A stretch of 64,000 nucleotides of DNA from positions 62,001 through 126,000 of the forward strand of contig JABTUJ010000026.1 in the NCBI GenBank assembly GCA_015075445.1. Direction: 5' to 3'. Position 1 is the stretch's first letter, and each line of letters opens with the position of its first letter. A program made the translations under genes and the position numbers. The notes under the pieces were generated by a model. The model was not told the origin of the DNA. It worked only from the letters and a program-made list of their open reading frames with translations, and ran no database searches. Below, in pieces: positions 45,614 to 54,700 of the stretch. Origin of the DNA: Verrucomicrobiales bacterium (GTDB taxonomy: Bacteria > Verrucomicrobiota > Verrucomicrobiia > Limisphaerales > J093).

Positions 45614-45720
45614 GAAAAGCGGCGCTGAAGCGCTCGCACTCCAGACGCGTTGCGCCGCCCCAGCAGTTCGGAACTCGCGACAGCGTCTGGAGTGCGCGAG
45701 GCGCTTCAGCGCCGCTTTCG
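45614..45720. repeat. 107-bp inverted repeat between convergent genes
   Basis: AAAAGCGGCGCTGAAGCGCT (left) mirrors GGCGCTTCAGCGCCGCTTTC (right). The arms continue through GCACTCCAGACGC and GCGTCTGGAGTGC, with a short centre around GCCGCCCCAGCAGTTCGG. Perfect for long stretches with a few mismatches. It fills the gap between the VWA gene and the convergent CotH gene: a MITE-like or REP element that would also work as a two-way terminator. Confidence 0.85.
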
Positions 45721-45794
45721 TCCTCCCTGCGTTCACCACGCCCTCCCCGATCCTCTCCTACCCAAGGCGGCAGCGAACGGCCGATCTCGCCCCC

Positions 45795-47915
45795 TCACGG
45801 CAAGACGAGGATCACTTGATAGAACCGCCCATCCGTTCCCGTTGCTTCCGTGTCTTCCCACCCGGCGGTGCTGCCCTCCGCCACCACACGCGTCGGCGAC
45901 TCGGTCCACGCGCCGCCAGCCAACGAGTCGCGGAACCGCACCGCGTACGTGCGACCCGGGTCGGTGGTCCAACGGAGCCGAACCCCGCCACCCGCCAGCG
46001 CTGTCACCTGCACAATCCGAATCCCCGGCCACGCCTCGGGCGCGACCGGATTCGGAGCGGCTGGTGAGGGCGCAGCCAGGGGATAGAAGGGTGGCGGCGC
46101 GCCGTCGGGCCAGCGACCTTCGCTGCGGTCGGCCGTCTGGCGCCCGTACTCCACGGCGTCCACGAGACGCCCATAGGCGTCGAACATCGCGATCACCTCG
46201 CCGCTCTGGCCGAGCCGGAAATTGACGTGCAGATCCTTGCCGGGGCGCGTCTGTTCCGGTTGCGCGTCGGCCCACAACAACCGATGGCCGCGCGGCGGGA
46301 CATCGAATCCAGGCGGCACCAGGAAGCGCGCCGGCTCGCTCAGGCTGTCGGTCAAGCGCCAGCCCGTCAGATCCACCGCCTCGGGACCCGGGTTGTACAA
46401 CTCGAACCAATCGTCGAACGCGCCATCGGCCGGATCGGGCAGCGCCGAAACGTTCGCGGCCATCCATTCGTTGATCCACAGCACGGCTGGCGGTGGCAAC
46501 TCACCCGTGAACGTGACCTCGAGCTCCGCCTCAGCACCAGCCACCGGTTGTCCGAATCGGTCGAGGCCCGCAATCGCCAGCGCGTTGGGCCCAGGCACGA
46601 GCGGCACGCGGAGTTCCCAGGTGGTGACCGTGCGCCACGTGGGTCTGAGCTCGACCCCATTCACCCGCAACGAGTGCACCGCGACGGGCGCCGTTCCGAC
46701 GATGACGACGGGCGACGTAGCCGAGTCAAAGGACTGTCCGCCTCCGCTGGTGACGGCGAACGCAGCGCGCACGGTGCTGAGCTGGCCTTGCAGATAACCC
46801 CGGCGCTGCTGGATCCACGACTTGATCCCGCCGGGACTGGCAAGCGGAACCTGGTTGGCCTGGAACGCCGCGTATTTTGCGTCGAGCAACGCGTCCACCG
46901 CGGTCCCGGCGCCCGTCCGAAAGAACCCGTTGAGCGCCTCGTCCAAGGCCGCCCAGTAGAGGCGCACGAACGCAGGCGTCTGGTACATCCGGCGCAGGGT
47001 CGGGTCGTTCACGTCGAAGAGCGGCGCGGTCGGCGGGTCGTTGAACACCCCGAGGCCGACGTCGAAATCCCAGCACAACAGCTTCCAGCCATCACGCTGC
47101 GGCTTGTAGAGGAACGTGTTTTTCGCGTTGGGATTGCCGAACGCATCCCAGAACGAGGCCAGGTCGTTCATCGCAAACGTGCGCATCCAATGCGCCACGT
47201 CCACCTGCGCCTCCACCGTGGCACGGTAGTCCGTCGGGGCAGTCATCGCTGCCACCAGCGCGAAGAGATCCGTGAAGTCGTTGGCCGAGCCGCGGACCGC
47301 CCGGGGCCGCCAGTTCCACCGGTAACGGGCGACCTTCAGCGGACCGCTGACGGGGAAGCGCTCGAACGTGTTCAGGATGCACGGATCGATGCGGTTGCCG
47401 ACCGAATCGAATTCGTTCCAGCAGTCCGTCTTCCACAGCGACCCCTCGGCGTCGTCGGGGAACCACTCGTTGAGCGTGTCCCGACCCGGCTGCTGGACGT
47501 CGTCGTAGATGGTGCCGCGGCGGACGCCGTTCACCGCGAGATGGACATAGCGCCGGTACATGTTGGGCAGGCCGTACTGTTCCAGGAACCAGTACATGAG
47601 CTGCTCGCGCTGGTTAGTGTCGTCGCGGATGGGCCAGTCGAGCGTGAGCTGGTTGTCGCCCAGGAAACGGTCGCCGTCCGGGAAGCTCACGTCGTAGCCG
47701 CACAGGTTGCCGGTGGGCGAGTTGTAGCCGGGAGCGGTGTAGGAACTGCCGCTGTAATGCGCGCCGGCCTGGTGGATGGCGCGGTGGTTTCCATAGACGA
47801 ACGTGACCTCCACGTCCTCGTTGCTCATCTTCTCGCGCGCCGCCCAATGGTCGTGGTTCGCGCGCGTCAGCCAGAGGCGATAGTTGCCGAAGGCACCCGG
47901 GATGAAGACTTTCAT
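45795..47915 (-). CDS. CotH-kinase / lamin-tail protein, C-terminal part (frameshifted from the gene at 47614-50994)
   Basis: 706 codons from ATG 47915. It begins inside a CotH domain (MKVFIPGAFGNYRLWLTRAN, VTFVYGNHRAIHQAGAHYSG, LTLDWPIRDDTNQREQLMYW, YVHLAVNGVRRGTIYDDVQQ, FLYKPQRDGWKLLCWDFDVG), then a beta module, one lamin-tail domain (VLWINEWMAANVSALPDPAD, ELYNPGPEAVDLTGWRLTD) and a fn3-like tail (RIVQVTALAGGGVRLRWTTD). It is the natural continuation of the 50994 gene: the intervening frame reads PEDAPARECL, the usual lead-in to these CotH domains. Two small indels at about 47920-47970 separate the parts; I judge them one gene with a broken frame. Confidence 0.8.
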   Translation of the reverse strand: MKVFIPGAFGNYRLWLTRANHDHWAAREKMSNEDVEVTFVYGNHRAIHQAGAHYSGSSYTAPGYNSPTGNLCGYDVSFPDGDRFLGDNQLTLDWPIRDDTNQREQLMYWFLEQYGLPNMYRRYVHLAVNGVRRGTIYDDVQQPGRDTLNEWFPDDAEGSLWKTDCWNEFDSVGNRIDPCILNTFERFPVSGPLKVARYRWNWRPRAVRGSANDFTDLFALVAAMTAPTDYRATVEAQVDVAHWMRTFAMNDLASFWDAFGNPNAKNTFLYKPQRDGWKLLCWDFDVGLGVFNDPPTAPLFDVNDPTLRRMYQTPAFVRLYWAALDEALNGFFRTGAGTAVDALLDAKYAAFQANQVPLASPGGIKSWIQQRRGYLQGQLSTVRAAFAVTSGGGQSFDSATSPVVIVGTAPVAVHSLRVNGVELRPTWRTVTTWELRVPLVPGPNALAIAGLDRFGQPVAGAEAELEVTFTGELPPPAVLWINEWMAANVSALPDPADGAFDDWFELYNPGPEAVDLTGWRLTDSLSEPARFLVPPGFDVPPRGHRLLWADAQPEQTRPGKDLHVNFRLGQSGEVIAMFDAYGRLVDAVEYGRQTADRSEGRWPDGAPPPFYPLAAPSPAAPNPVAPEAWPGIRIVQVTALAGGGVRLRWTTDPGRTYAVRFRDSLAGGAWTESPTRVVAEGSTAGWEDTEATGTDGRFYQVILVLP

Positions 47916-50900
47916 GGCGCACCCAGGCACTCCCGAGCGGGCGCGTCCTCGGGACACGCGACCGCCCGGGTCCGGCCGCATCGGCTGCTTCGATCCAAAA
48001 CGCCACGAGCGTCCCCGCCGGCTGCCCGGGCAACCGCGCCGTAAACACGCCGTCGTGCGACAGTTCGTCCGGTCCCGACCCGTCATCCACCATTGCCATC
48101 GTCTGCACGGTGCTGGCCGGGTCGAGCCGGTAGCGGAGCGTCACGGCCGACACGCCATCCGGATCAGCGACGCGTGCCAGGACGCGGACCGGCTCGAGGG
48201 CTCCGGGCAGAATCGGTCGATGCTGGACGGCGGTGATGGCAGGCGGCGCGTTGTCGAGCCGACGGCTGTTCGCGGCGCCCGGGGTGCCGGCAAACGGCGG
48301 CAATTCCAGCCGCCCCGACGCTTCCAAGGTCCCGTTGCGCAGGCGCAGCAGAATCTCGGGATGCCCACACAACCAACGCACGCGCGCCCGGATCGTGGCG
48401 GTGGTACCGATGGGAATCGGGGATGTCAGCGCCGTCCGGACGCGATTGGCCACGTGATCGCCCCGCTCGCTGGCCACCAACCGCAAGCTGCGCGCGCTCT
48501 GGAAGCCTTCCCCCGGTTCGCCCCGACTCATCCGGTGCGTGCCCTGGAAAAACCAGCCGGCGGTGCCGCTTTCAAAGCCGCCGTTGCTGACGCGGTTCAC
48601 GCCGTTCACCAGCACCTCGACCCGGTCCACCAACGCCTCACCAGCCCCAAGCAGGAGAATCTGCAACTGATCCGCCTGCGGCACGCCCGGATGCGCCAGG
48701 TTCAGAACCCCCGTGGCCTCGAGGGTGGTCCAGGGTGCGCGCGCTGTCTCATCGCTGTCGGCCCAGTTCGGCGCGAGCCGTGCGTCGGCGCGCGGATCCT
48801 TAAGCTCGAGGCTGCTCCCACCGCCATCGGCCCACCGCCCCCACCGCCCGCCGTCGGCGTACGTCACGTCGTGCACTTCGACGTCGAACCGGTTTGTGAC
48901 GGGGCCGGCCTGCGTCTCGCGCACCACGAACTCCGGCCGGGCCAGGGCAACCCGTTCGCCCCCGTTGTCCAGCGCACCGTTGTAGCTTCCGAAGATCCGA
49001 GCCGGATCCAGCGCCGGATGACGCTCGCGGAACCGGGCCGCGTCCCTGGCAACGACCACGTAGCCCCGACCCGGAATGGCCGCACCGTCCGGGAACTCGA
49101 AGGTCACGCCGTCCGTGAAGCGCCAACCCGCCACGCTCAGCGTCTGTTCGGTCGGGTTGTACAGCTCAATGAACTCGTCCTCCGTTTCCCCGCTGGGCGG
49201 GTGGTACAACAGCTCGTTGATCACCACGGGCGGCGCGAGCGGGACCGCATTCGGCTGCCCCGGCGTGAGCCAGGCCAACGTGCGCCAGCCCGACTCGCTC
49301 GCGGGGCTGCGGCCGCTCGAATAGCCCCGGGCTTGTCCGCCAAACCGGATGGCGTCGACCACCCGGGATGCGTCGGGCGTGAAGAGCAACAAGGTCTGGC
49401 CTTGCGCCTCGAGTTCGAAACCCAGGTCGTTCCACGCCACGTAGCCAGCCGCCGCGAGTGTCGTGCCGTCAGGCACCCGGAAGCGCGGACCATTCGGCCC
49501 GGCCCGTAACCAGCAACCCGACAGGTCAACCGGCACCAGACTGCGGTTGTGCAGTTCGACAAACTCGCTCTGCCCCACAGCCCCGTGCGTCAGCCATTCG
49601 CTGAAGATCACGTTCTCGAGCGGGCCCGTCGGAACGGGATCGGCCATCCCCGGCGAACCGCCCACGCGCGCACTGGCCGCCCACGCGTCGGGGGATCCTT
49701 CGCCGAAACTCGGTCGCGCCAGCACCAGCGAAGGCCCGGCGCCATCCGCCGCCACGGGCCACGGCGGCCGATCCCGGTAGTTCACCTCGAGGACGACAGC
49801 GCCCGACCGCTTGAGCAACTGGACCGTGCCCGAGCTATTGCCCAGCGCCCCGGCAAAACCGCCCACCACGTTCGTCACGCCGTAAACCGCCTGAACATCC
49901 CCGGCTTCCGGAGCCACAACGAGAAAGCCGTTCCCGGCCAGCAGGGTCCCGGCGGGGACCGTAAACTCGTAATCGCCACGGATCCGCCAGCCGCTCAGGT
50001 CTTCGAAGAACGGATTCGTGTTGTGCAGTTCAACGAACTCGAGGTTCCGCCCGTCCGCCCACGCCGCGGGATGGTACATGATTTCACTGAGCACCACGCC
50101 CGTGCGGCGGCTCGAGGGACCCAGGGGTTCATACGTGCGCTCGGCCGGACTCGGGCTCCGCAACGTCAGCGTCGCCACCCGGCTCGTCACCGCCCCCCAG
50201 TCGTTGCGGACCACCACGTCGTATCCCCCCACCCAGGCGGCTGTGGCGGTCGGAATGGTGAACGTCGCCACGCCCGCCTCGGCCAACGGCGCCCCCGCGA
50301 AACGCCATCGGTACAGCAACGGCCGGCTGCCGGTGGCACTGACTTGAAACGTCGCCGCTTCCTTCGGCGCCACCTCCACATCCTCCGGCTCACGGGTGAT
50401 GACGGGCGGAGTCCCCGGCGGCGGCAACGGATCCACCGTCCCGGACAGCTCGGCGCGGAAGCCCGTCGGGTTGACCCCGTCCCCGGCATTGTTGACCACG
50501 AACTCGAGCACGTTCCGCCCTTCCACGAACCCCTCCGTCATCGTGAACCCGGCGGAGAAGGTCGTGAAGTCGCCGCCGTAAGTTACCCCGGTGACCCGCC
50601 CGTTCAGGCGCACCTCGACGCCGCCGTTATCCGACGACCACCGGCCCGTGAGCACGGCCGTGGCGGGATCGTGTCCCCCGAGATCGAACACGAGTTGGTA
50701 GGTGTAGTCGCCCGGCCCGTTCCCGCGGGACTGGTCGGCCTGCGGCGCGATCCACTTCGAATCCGGCCCGTTCGCCAGCCAGGGCGGAATCGGATAACCC
50801 TCCCGCACCACCCGCGCCTGCGGCCCTGGCGCCGCGGCGTCGGCACTCGCCACCAACCGCCAATGCGGGTCGATCGCCCCGCCGGGCAACAGCGTCCCGT

Positions 50901-50994
50901 CGTGGCCGACCCCGGTGTTAAACAAGCCGGGCAGCGGCACGGCGAGCGCCCCGTAACCCGCCAGCACGCCCGCCAGGAAGACCCGCAACAACAT
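47614..50994 (-). CDS. Lamin-tail-domain secreted protein, N-terminal part of a CotH giant (frameshifted)
   Basis: From ATG 50994, with signal peptide (MLLRVFLAGVLAGYGALAVP). Order: a beta module (FNTGVGHDGTLLPGGAIDPH, DYTYQLVFDLGG, VEVRLNGRVTGVTYGG), an Ig-like domain (PPVITREPEDVEVAPKEAAT), and three lamin-tail domains (VVLSEIMYHPAAWADGRNLE, VIFSEWLTHGAVGQSEFVEL, VVINELLYHPPSGETEDEFI). Then come a binding-type beta domain (VNRVSNGGFESGTAGWFFQG) and an Ig-like domain (ITAVQHRPILPGALEPVRVL) that leads into CotH. Authentic reading ends near LVAFWIEAADAAGPGRSRV (about 47970); the remainder of this frame to 47614 is out of phase with the real CotH domain. Confidence 0.8.
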   Translation of the reverse strand: MLLRVFLAGVLAGYGALAVPLPGLFNTGVGHDGTLLPGGAIDPHWRLVASADAAAPGPQARVVREGYPIPPWLANGPDSKWIAPQADQSRGNGPGDYTYQLVFDLGGHDPATAVLTGRWSSDNGGVEVRLNGRVTGVTYGGDFTTFSAGFTMTEGFVEGRNVLEFVVNNAGDGVNPTGFRAELSGTVDPLPPPGTPPVITREPEDVEVAPKEAATFQVSATGSRPLLYRWRFAGAPLAEAGVATFTIPTATAAWVGGYDVVVRNDWGAVTSRVATLTLRSPSPAERTYEPLGPSSRRTGVVLSEIMYHPAAWADGRNLEFVELHNTNPFFEDLSGWRIRGDYEFTVPAGTLLAGNGFLVVAPEAGDVQAVYGVTNVVGGFAGALGNSSGTVQLLKRSGAVVLEVNYRDRPPWPVAADGAGPSLVLARPSFGEGSPDAWAASARVGGSPGMADPVPTGPLENVIFSEWLTHGAVGQSEFVELHNRSLVPVDLSGCWLRAGPNGPRFRVPDGTTLAAAGYVAWNDLGFELEAQGQTLLLFTPDASRVVDAIRFGGQARGYSSGRSPASESGWRTLAWLTPGQPNAVPLAPPVVINELLYHPPSGETEDEFIELYNPTEQTLSVAGWRFTDGVTFEFPDGAAIPGRGYVVVARDAARFRERHPALDPARIFGSYNGALDNGGERVALARPEFVVRETQAGPVTNRFDVEVHDVTYADGGRWGRWADGGGSSLELKDPRADARLAPNWADSDETARAPWTTLEATGVLNLAHPGVPQADQLQILLLGAGEALVDRVEVLVNGVNRVSNGGFESGTAGWFFQGTHRMSRGEPGEGFQSARSLRLVASERGDHVANRVRTALTSPIPIGTTATIRARVRWLCGHPEILLRLRNGTLEASGRLELPPFAGTPGAANSRRLDNAPPAITAVQHRPILPGALEPVRVLARVADPDGVSAVTLRYRLDPASTVQTMAMVDDGSGPDELSHDGVFTARLPGQPAGTLVAFWIEAADAAGPGRSRVPRTRPLGSAWVRHESLHPGCLRQLSPLADAREPRPLGGAREDEQRGRGGHVRLWKPPRHPPGRRALQRQFLHRSRLQLAHRQPVRLRRELPGRRPFPGRQPAHARLAHPRRH

Positions 50995-51040
50995 GCGCCG
51001 CAGTCTGCCCCGGCTCGCAGGTGCCGTCACGCTCCGGGCT

Positions 51041-51766
51041 TCACCCGTCCCGGACACCAACGCGAACACCCGCCGCAGCGAGCAGCACCCCGGCAGCCAC
51101 CAGGCTGGTCGCCACCGGCTCCGGGATGGGCACCAACGTGATGGTCAGCGCCCAGCGATCCAGCTTGACCAGCCCACCGCTCTCCCAGTCCGCCACGAAC
51201 AGCGTCCAGTCGCCGTTGGCATTCATCCCCTGGAATCCACTGAGCAAGGCACTGCGCGGGTCCGTCAACAGCGTCTCCGCCGGCAGGCTGGTCCGACCGT
51301 CCGGCGCCCACACACCCGTGAGCGGTCCCGAAGTCGGCTGCAGCTTCGCCGCATGATTCCCGTTCAGGGTGAGGCGGTACGCATGCACGTCCCCCGGCAC
51401 GGCCGCATCGTCGAACACCACGTCAAACCCGTTGTCGCCATAGCCCAGCACACTGCCCGCCCGACGCCCCACCCGGTTGAGCAGCACGCTGTAACCGCTC
51501 CCGTGCGTCAGCGCCGCGTAAACGTCGCCGTTGAAGGCCGCCTGCCCGTCCCGCGGTCGCAAACTCAGCGCGACGCTGACATGCACAATCGCAGTCGACG
51601 GCAGGCTCAACGACCGGGTGTCACTCACGCCCGCCGACGAGCCGTCCGGCACGGCCAGGTTCAGGTTGGCGAAGTCGAACACGTAGGTGGCCGCCAACAA
51701 CGCGGCCGTCCCACTCCAGACTGCCACCGCACTGACAGCGAGGCGAAGGAAGCGATAAGTTTTCAT
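51041..51766 (-). CDS. PEP-CTERM sorting domain protein with proprotein-convertase-P-like domain
   Basis: 241 residues. Signal peptide (FLRLAVSAVAVWSGTAALLA, cut near ATYVF). The middle resembles a P/homB-type beta jelly roll: AVPDGSSAGVSDTRSLSLPS, IVHVSVALSLRPRDGQAAFN, SGFQGMNANGDWTLFVADWE, GLVKLDRWALTITLV. The end is a PEP-CTERM tag: PIPEPVATSLVAAGVLLAAA, then VRVGVRDG. Such tags are recognised by an exosortase (EpsH/XrtA type) for surface sorting; no exosortase gene lies in the window. It sits between two giant secreted-protein genes, separated by 46 and 24 bases, all on the minus strand. Confidence 0.85.
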   Translation of the reverse strand: MKTYRFLRLAVSAVAVWSGTAALLAATYVFDFANLNLAVPDGSSAGVSDTRSLSLPSTAIVHVSVALSLRPRDGQAAFNGDVYAALTHGSGYSVLLNRVGRRAGSVLGYGDNGFDVVFDDAAVPGDVHAYRLTLNGNHAAKLQPTSGPLTGVWAPDGRTSLPAETLLTDPRSALLSGFQGMNANGDWTLFVADWESGGLVKLDRWALTITLVPIPEPVATSLVAAGVLLAAAGVRVGVRDG

Positions 51767-51790
51767 GGCACCAGGAAGAGACGGCAGGGT

Positions 51791-54700
51791 TCAGGGACCG
51801 ACGGCGCGATAGTAGCGCACGCCGTGATTCGGCGCGTCGGTGTCGGTGAATTGGAACAGACCGTTGGCCCCCGCCATCACCCGCCCAAGGGTCGTCCACG
51901 GCACGGCAGCCTCCAGGCTCGCCTTGGCCTGGATCGTGTATTCGAGCCCGGGGATCCCGGCCACCGTCAGCACGGTCGCGCTCCCCGGCGAAGCCACGAT
52001 CGCGACGATGTTCAGCGTGGGCTGGCTGTCCGCCGGCAGCAGGATCACGTCCACCGTGCCCGTGGCCGTGTTCCCCTGGCCGTCCGCAATCGTGTAAGTG
52101 AACCGGCCCGGGACATCCCGGCCCGCCGGCGGCTCATACAGGATCCAGTCCCCGGTCTCCTCGACGCTTGCCTGCGCCCCTTCCGGTTCCGCCTCCTGCA
52201 CACTCACCAGCGCCAGCGAACCCGCCAGTCCCTGCGAAGCCGCCAGCAGCGCCGGCACATGCGCCTTGGCCAGCCGGCCCGCCTGACGGAAGATCGTCGC
52301 CGGCGCCGCCACCAGCGCGAACGTGAACTCCCCCCGCTGCTCTGCCGACAGGTAACGCGGATCCAGTTGCAGCGTCCCCACCAGCTCCCGTGGAACCGGC
52401 GACACCTCCCCCGGCAACGGGACGCGCTGGTTGAAGAACGCGCGCAAGGTGTACGTGCCGGCCTCGAGCGGCACAATGCCCAGCGGGGCTTGCCCGGCAA
52501 AGTCCGTGATCACCGCCCGCGCCACCCGCACGATCCCCTCACGGTCCGTCAGCACGAAAAACACCGACTTCTCCGCCAGTTGCCGGGCGCGGCTGTCCAG
52601 CAGCCGCGCCGTCACATTCAGGTTCGGACGCTCCGTCGTCTGATCCACCAACTCGATCCGCGTGGCCTGCCGCAGAATCTCAAATCGCGTCGAGGCCGAC
52701 GCCGGCGCCAGACCGGGTGCCCCCGCAAACCCCACCTGCAACGCGTAGACCGCCGGCAACCCACGCAACGGGAGCCGGACCGTGGCCCGCCCGTCCGCAT
52801 CAGTCAACGCCAGCGCCTGCTGCGACCCCAGCCCAAACCGCACCGGTTGTCCGGTCACAGCGCCACCGGCAGATCGCAATACCGCACTCAACACGGCCGT
52901 GTCGCCATAGGCACCGCTGAGCGGGAAACCGTCGAGCGTCAATTCCGTCGCCAACGCCGGAACTTGGGCCGCTCCGGGCGTGAAGAAACCACCGCGGTTG
53001 GCCTGCATCGTCACGAGCCCGACACCATTGACCGCATGCACGACATACCGCACAGCCGCGGGCGCAGTGCCGCCTTCCAGCGGCAAGGTCCCCCGCCACA
53101 AGCTGGATTGGGCGGGATCCTGCACGAGGTCCAGTGCCTGCCACCGCCCCCGCCAGGGCCCCGACTCGGCCGTGTAGGTCACCCAGACCTCCTGGATGCC
53201 GGCCGCAGGGTTGCCCACCACGCGTCCCGATACCTTCACCACCCCGCCCACGACTTCGTCGAGCACCTCGACAATCGTCGGCGCGTCCGCCAACGCCGGC
53301 GTGTCCGGGTTGGCCCCCAGCGCGTCCGTGTAGGTCGCCACGTCACCGCTGTAGAACAGCCGGAACCGCACTTCCGAAAACGCCCGCCGCGTCCCCGTCT
53401 CCGGCGCCTGCAGATCCGTCCGGTATTGCGCCGGAAACACACTCAGCCGCGTCACCCCACCCGCCCCGTTGCACAGGCTGTCAAAGTAGTTCACCGCCCA
53501 GGGCTGCACGGGATGGAAAACCGCTGACTCGAAGGCCACCACCGCACCCCGAAACTCCGTGGCCGGCGCGCCCGTCAGCGGTCGCACACCAGCCTCATCC
53601 GCGTAGGCGCCGCCCCGGAACCCGACCCCGCGCAGCACCACGCCCGGCAGCGGCGCGGTCACGTCCTTGACCACCCGCGGCAGGACCGGCTCGGCCGGGT
53701 GACTCGCGTTCCCTTGCGGACCGCGCAGGTAGGTGGCGAACACTTCCACCGGGTTCGCGGGATCCTCCTCGGGATAGTGGCGAAGCGACCGCGTCTCGAC
53801 CGCGAGCGGCCCCGCGTCCACCGTCACGTCCGCCCACCTCAACCCCAGCACCGCTCCGGCCGTCGGCGCAAATCCCGGATCGCCGGGATCCTCGCTCGGG
53901 TACTCGTTCAGCGTCGACACGATCGCCTCCAGCCCCGCCTCCGGTGGACGCTTCCCCGGCAGTTGGAGCTTCAGCATGGGCAGCCCGAACAACGCCACTT
54001 GCAGCACCACCTTCTCGTGCAACCCCCGCAGCTCGTCCGTCTCGTTGAAGTACTGGCGCTTGGCCTTCACCAGCGCCTCGCCCAGCGTGACAGCGCTGCC
54101 GGGCGGCCCCGCCCGGAGCTGCTGCGCGAAGTTCAGATACAGCCGCTCGCTGTACTCGAGGAACTCCGTGTCCCCATATTGATAACCCATGCCGCCCACC
54201 AGGATTGCCCGCTTCCGGACAAAGGCCTGCGCCCAGTCCGGATCCTGCGTCACCTGGGGCACGGCGTGGCGGTCCACGGTGTTGTAGCCCACGTGGCACC
54301 CCGCGCCGAAGATCACGCTGTGCTGGAAGGTCATGTCCGATTCCGCCACCTGCCGCGCCGTGAGCTGGCTGACGTAGTCCGCCGCCACGGCTCCCCCATC
54401 GTTGAAATGCCCCGCCAGAAACAGCAGATCATGGCGGCGCCCAAACAACACCTGCGCCAGTTCCGCCGCCGACCAGTTCTCCGTCGTCTCCGGATCGGCA
54501 AGGGGCGAAACGTGCTCGGGCGCGATCAACGTGTCGTGCACCTGGCCGGCACCCTCGCCAATCCCCGCCCGCAGCTCCGCCGCCACAGCCCGCGCCGCGT
54601 CCGCCAGGAACTCGTACCCGGTCACGAGCGAGGACCGCGGCAGCGGCAACTCACCCGCTTCCAGCTCCTCGTACGCCTCGAGCAAACCGAGAATGTCGGC

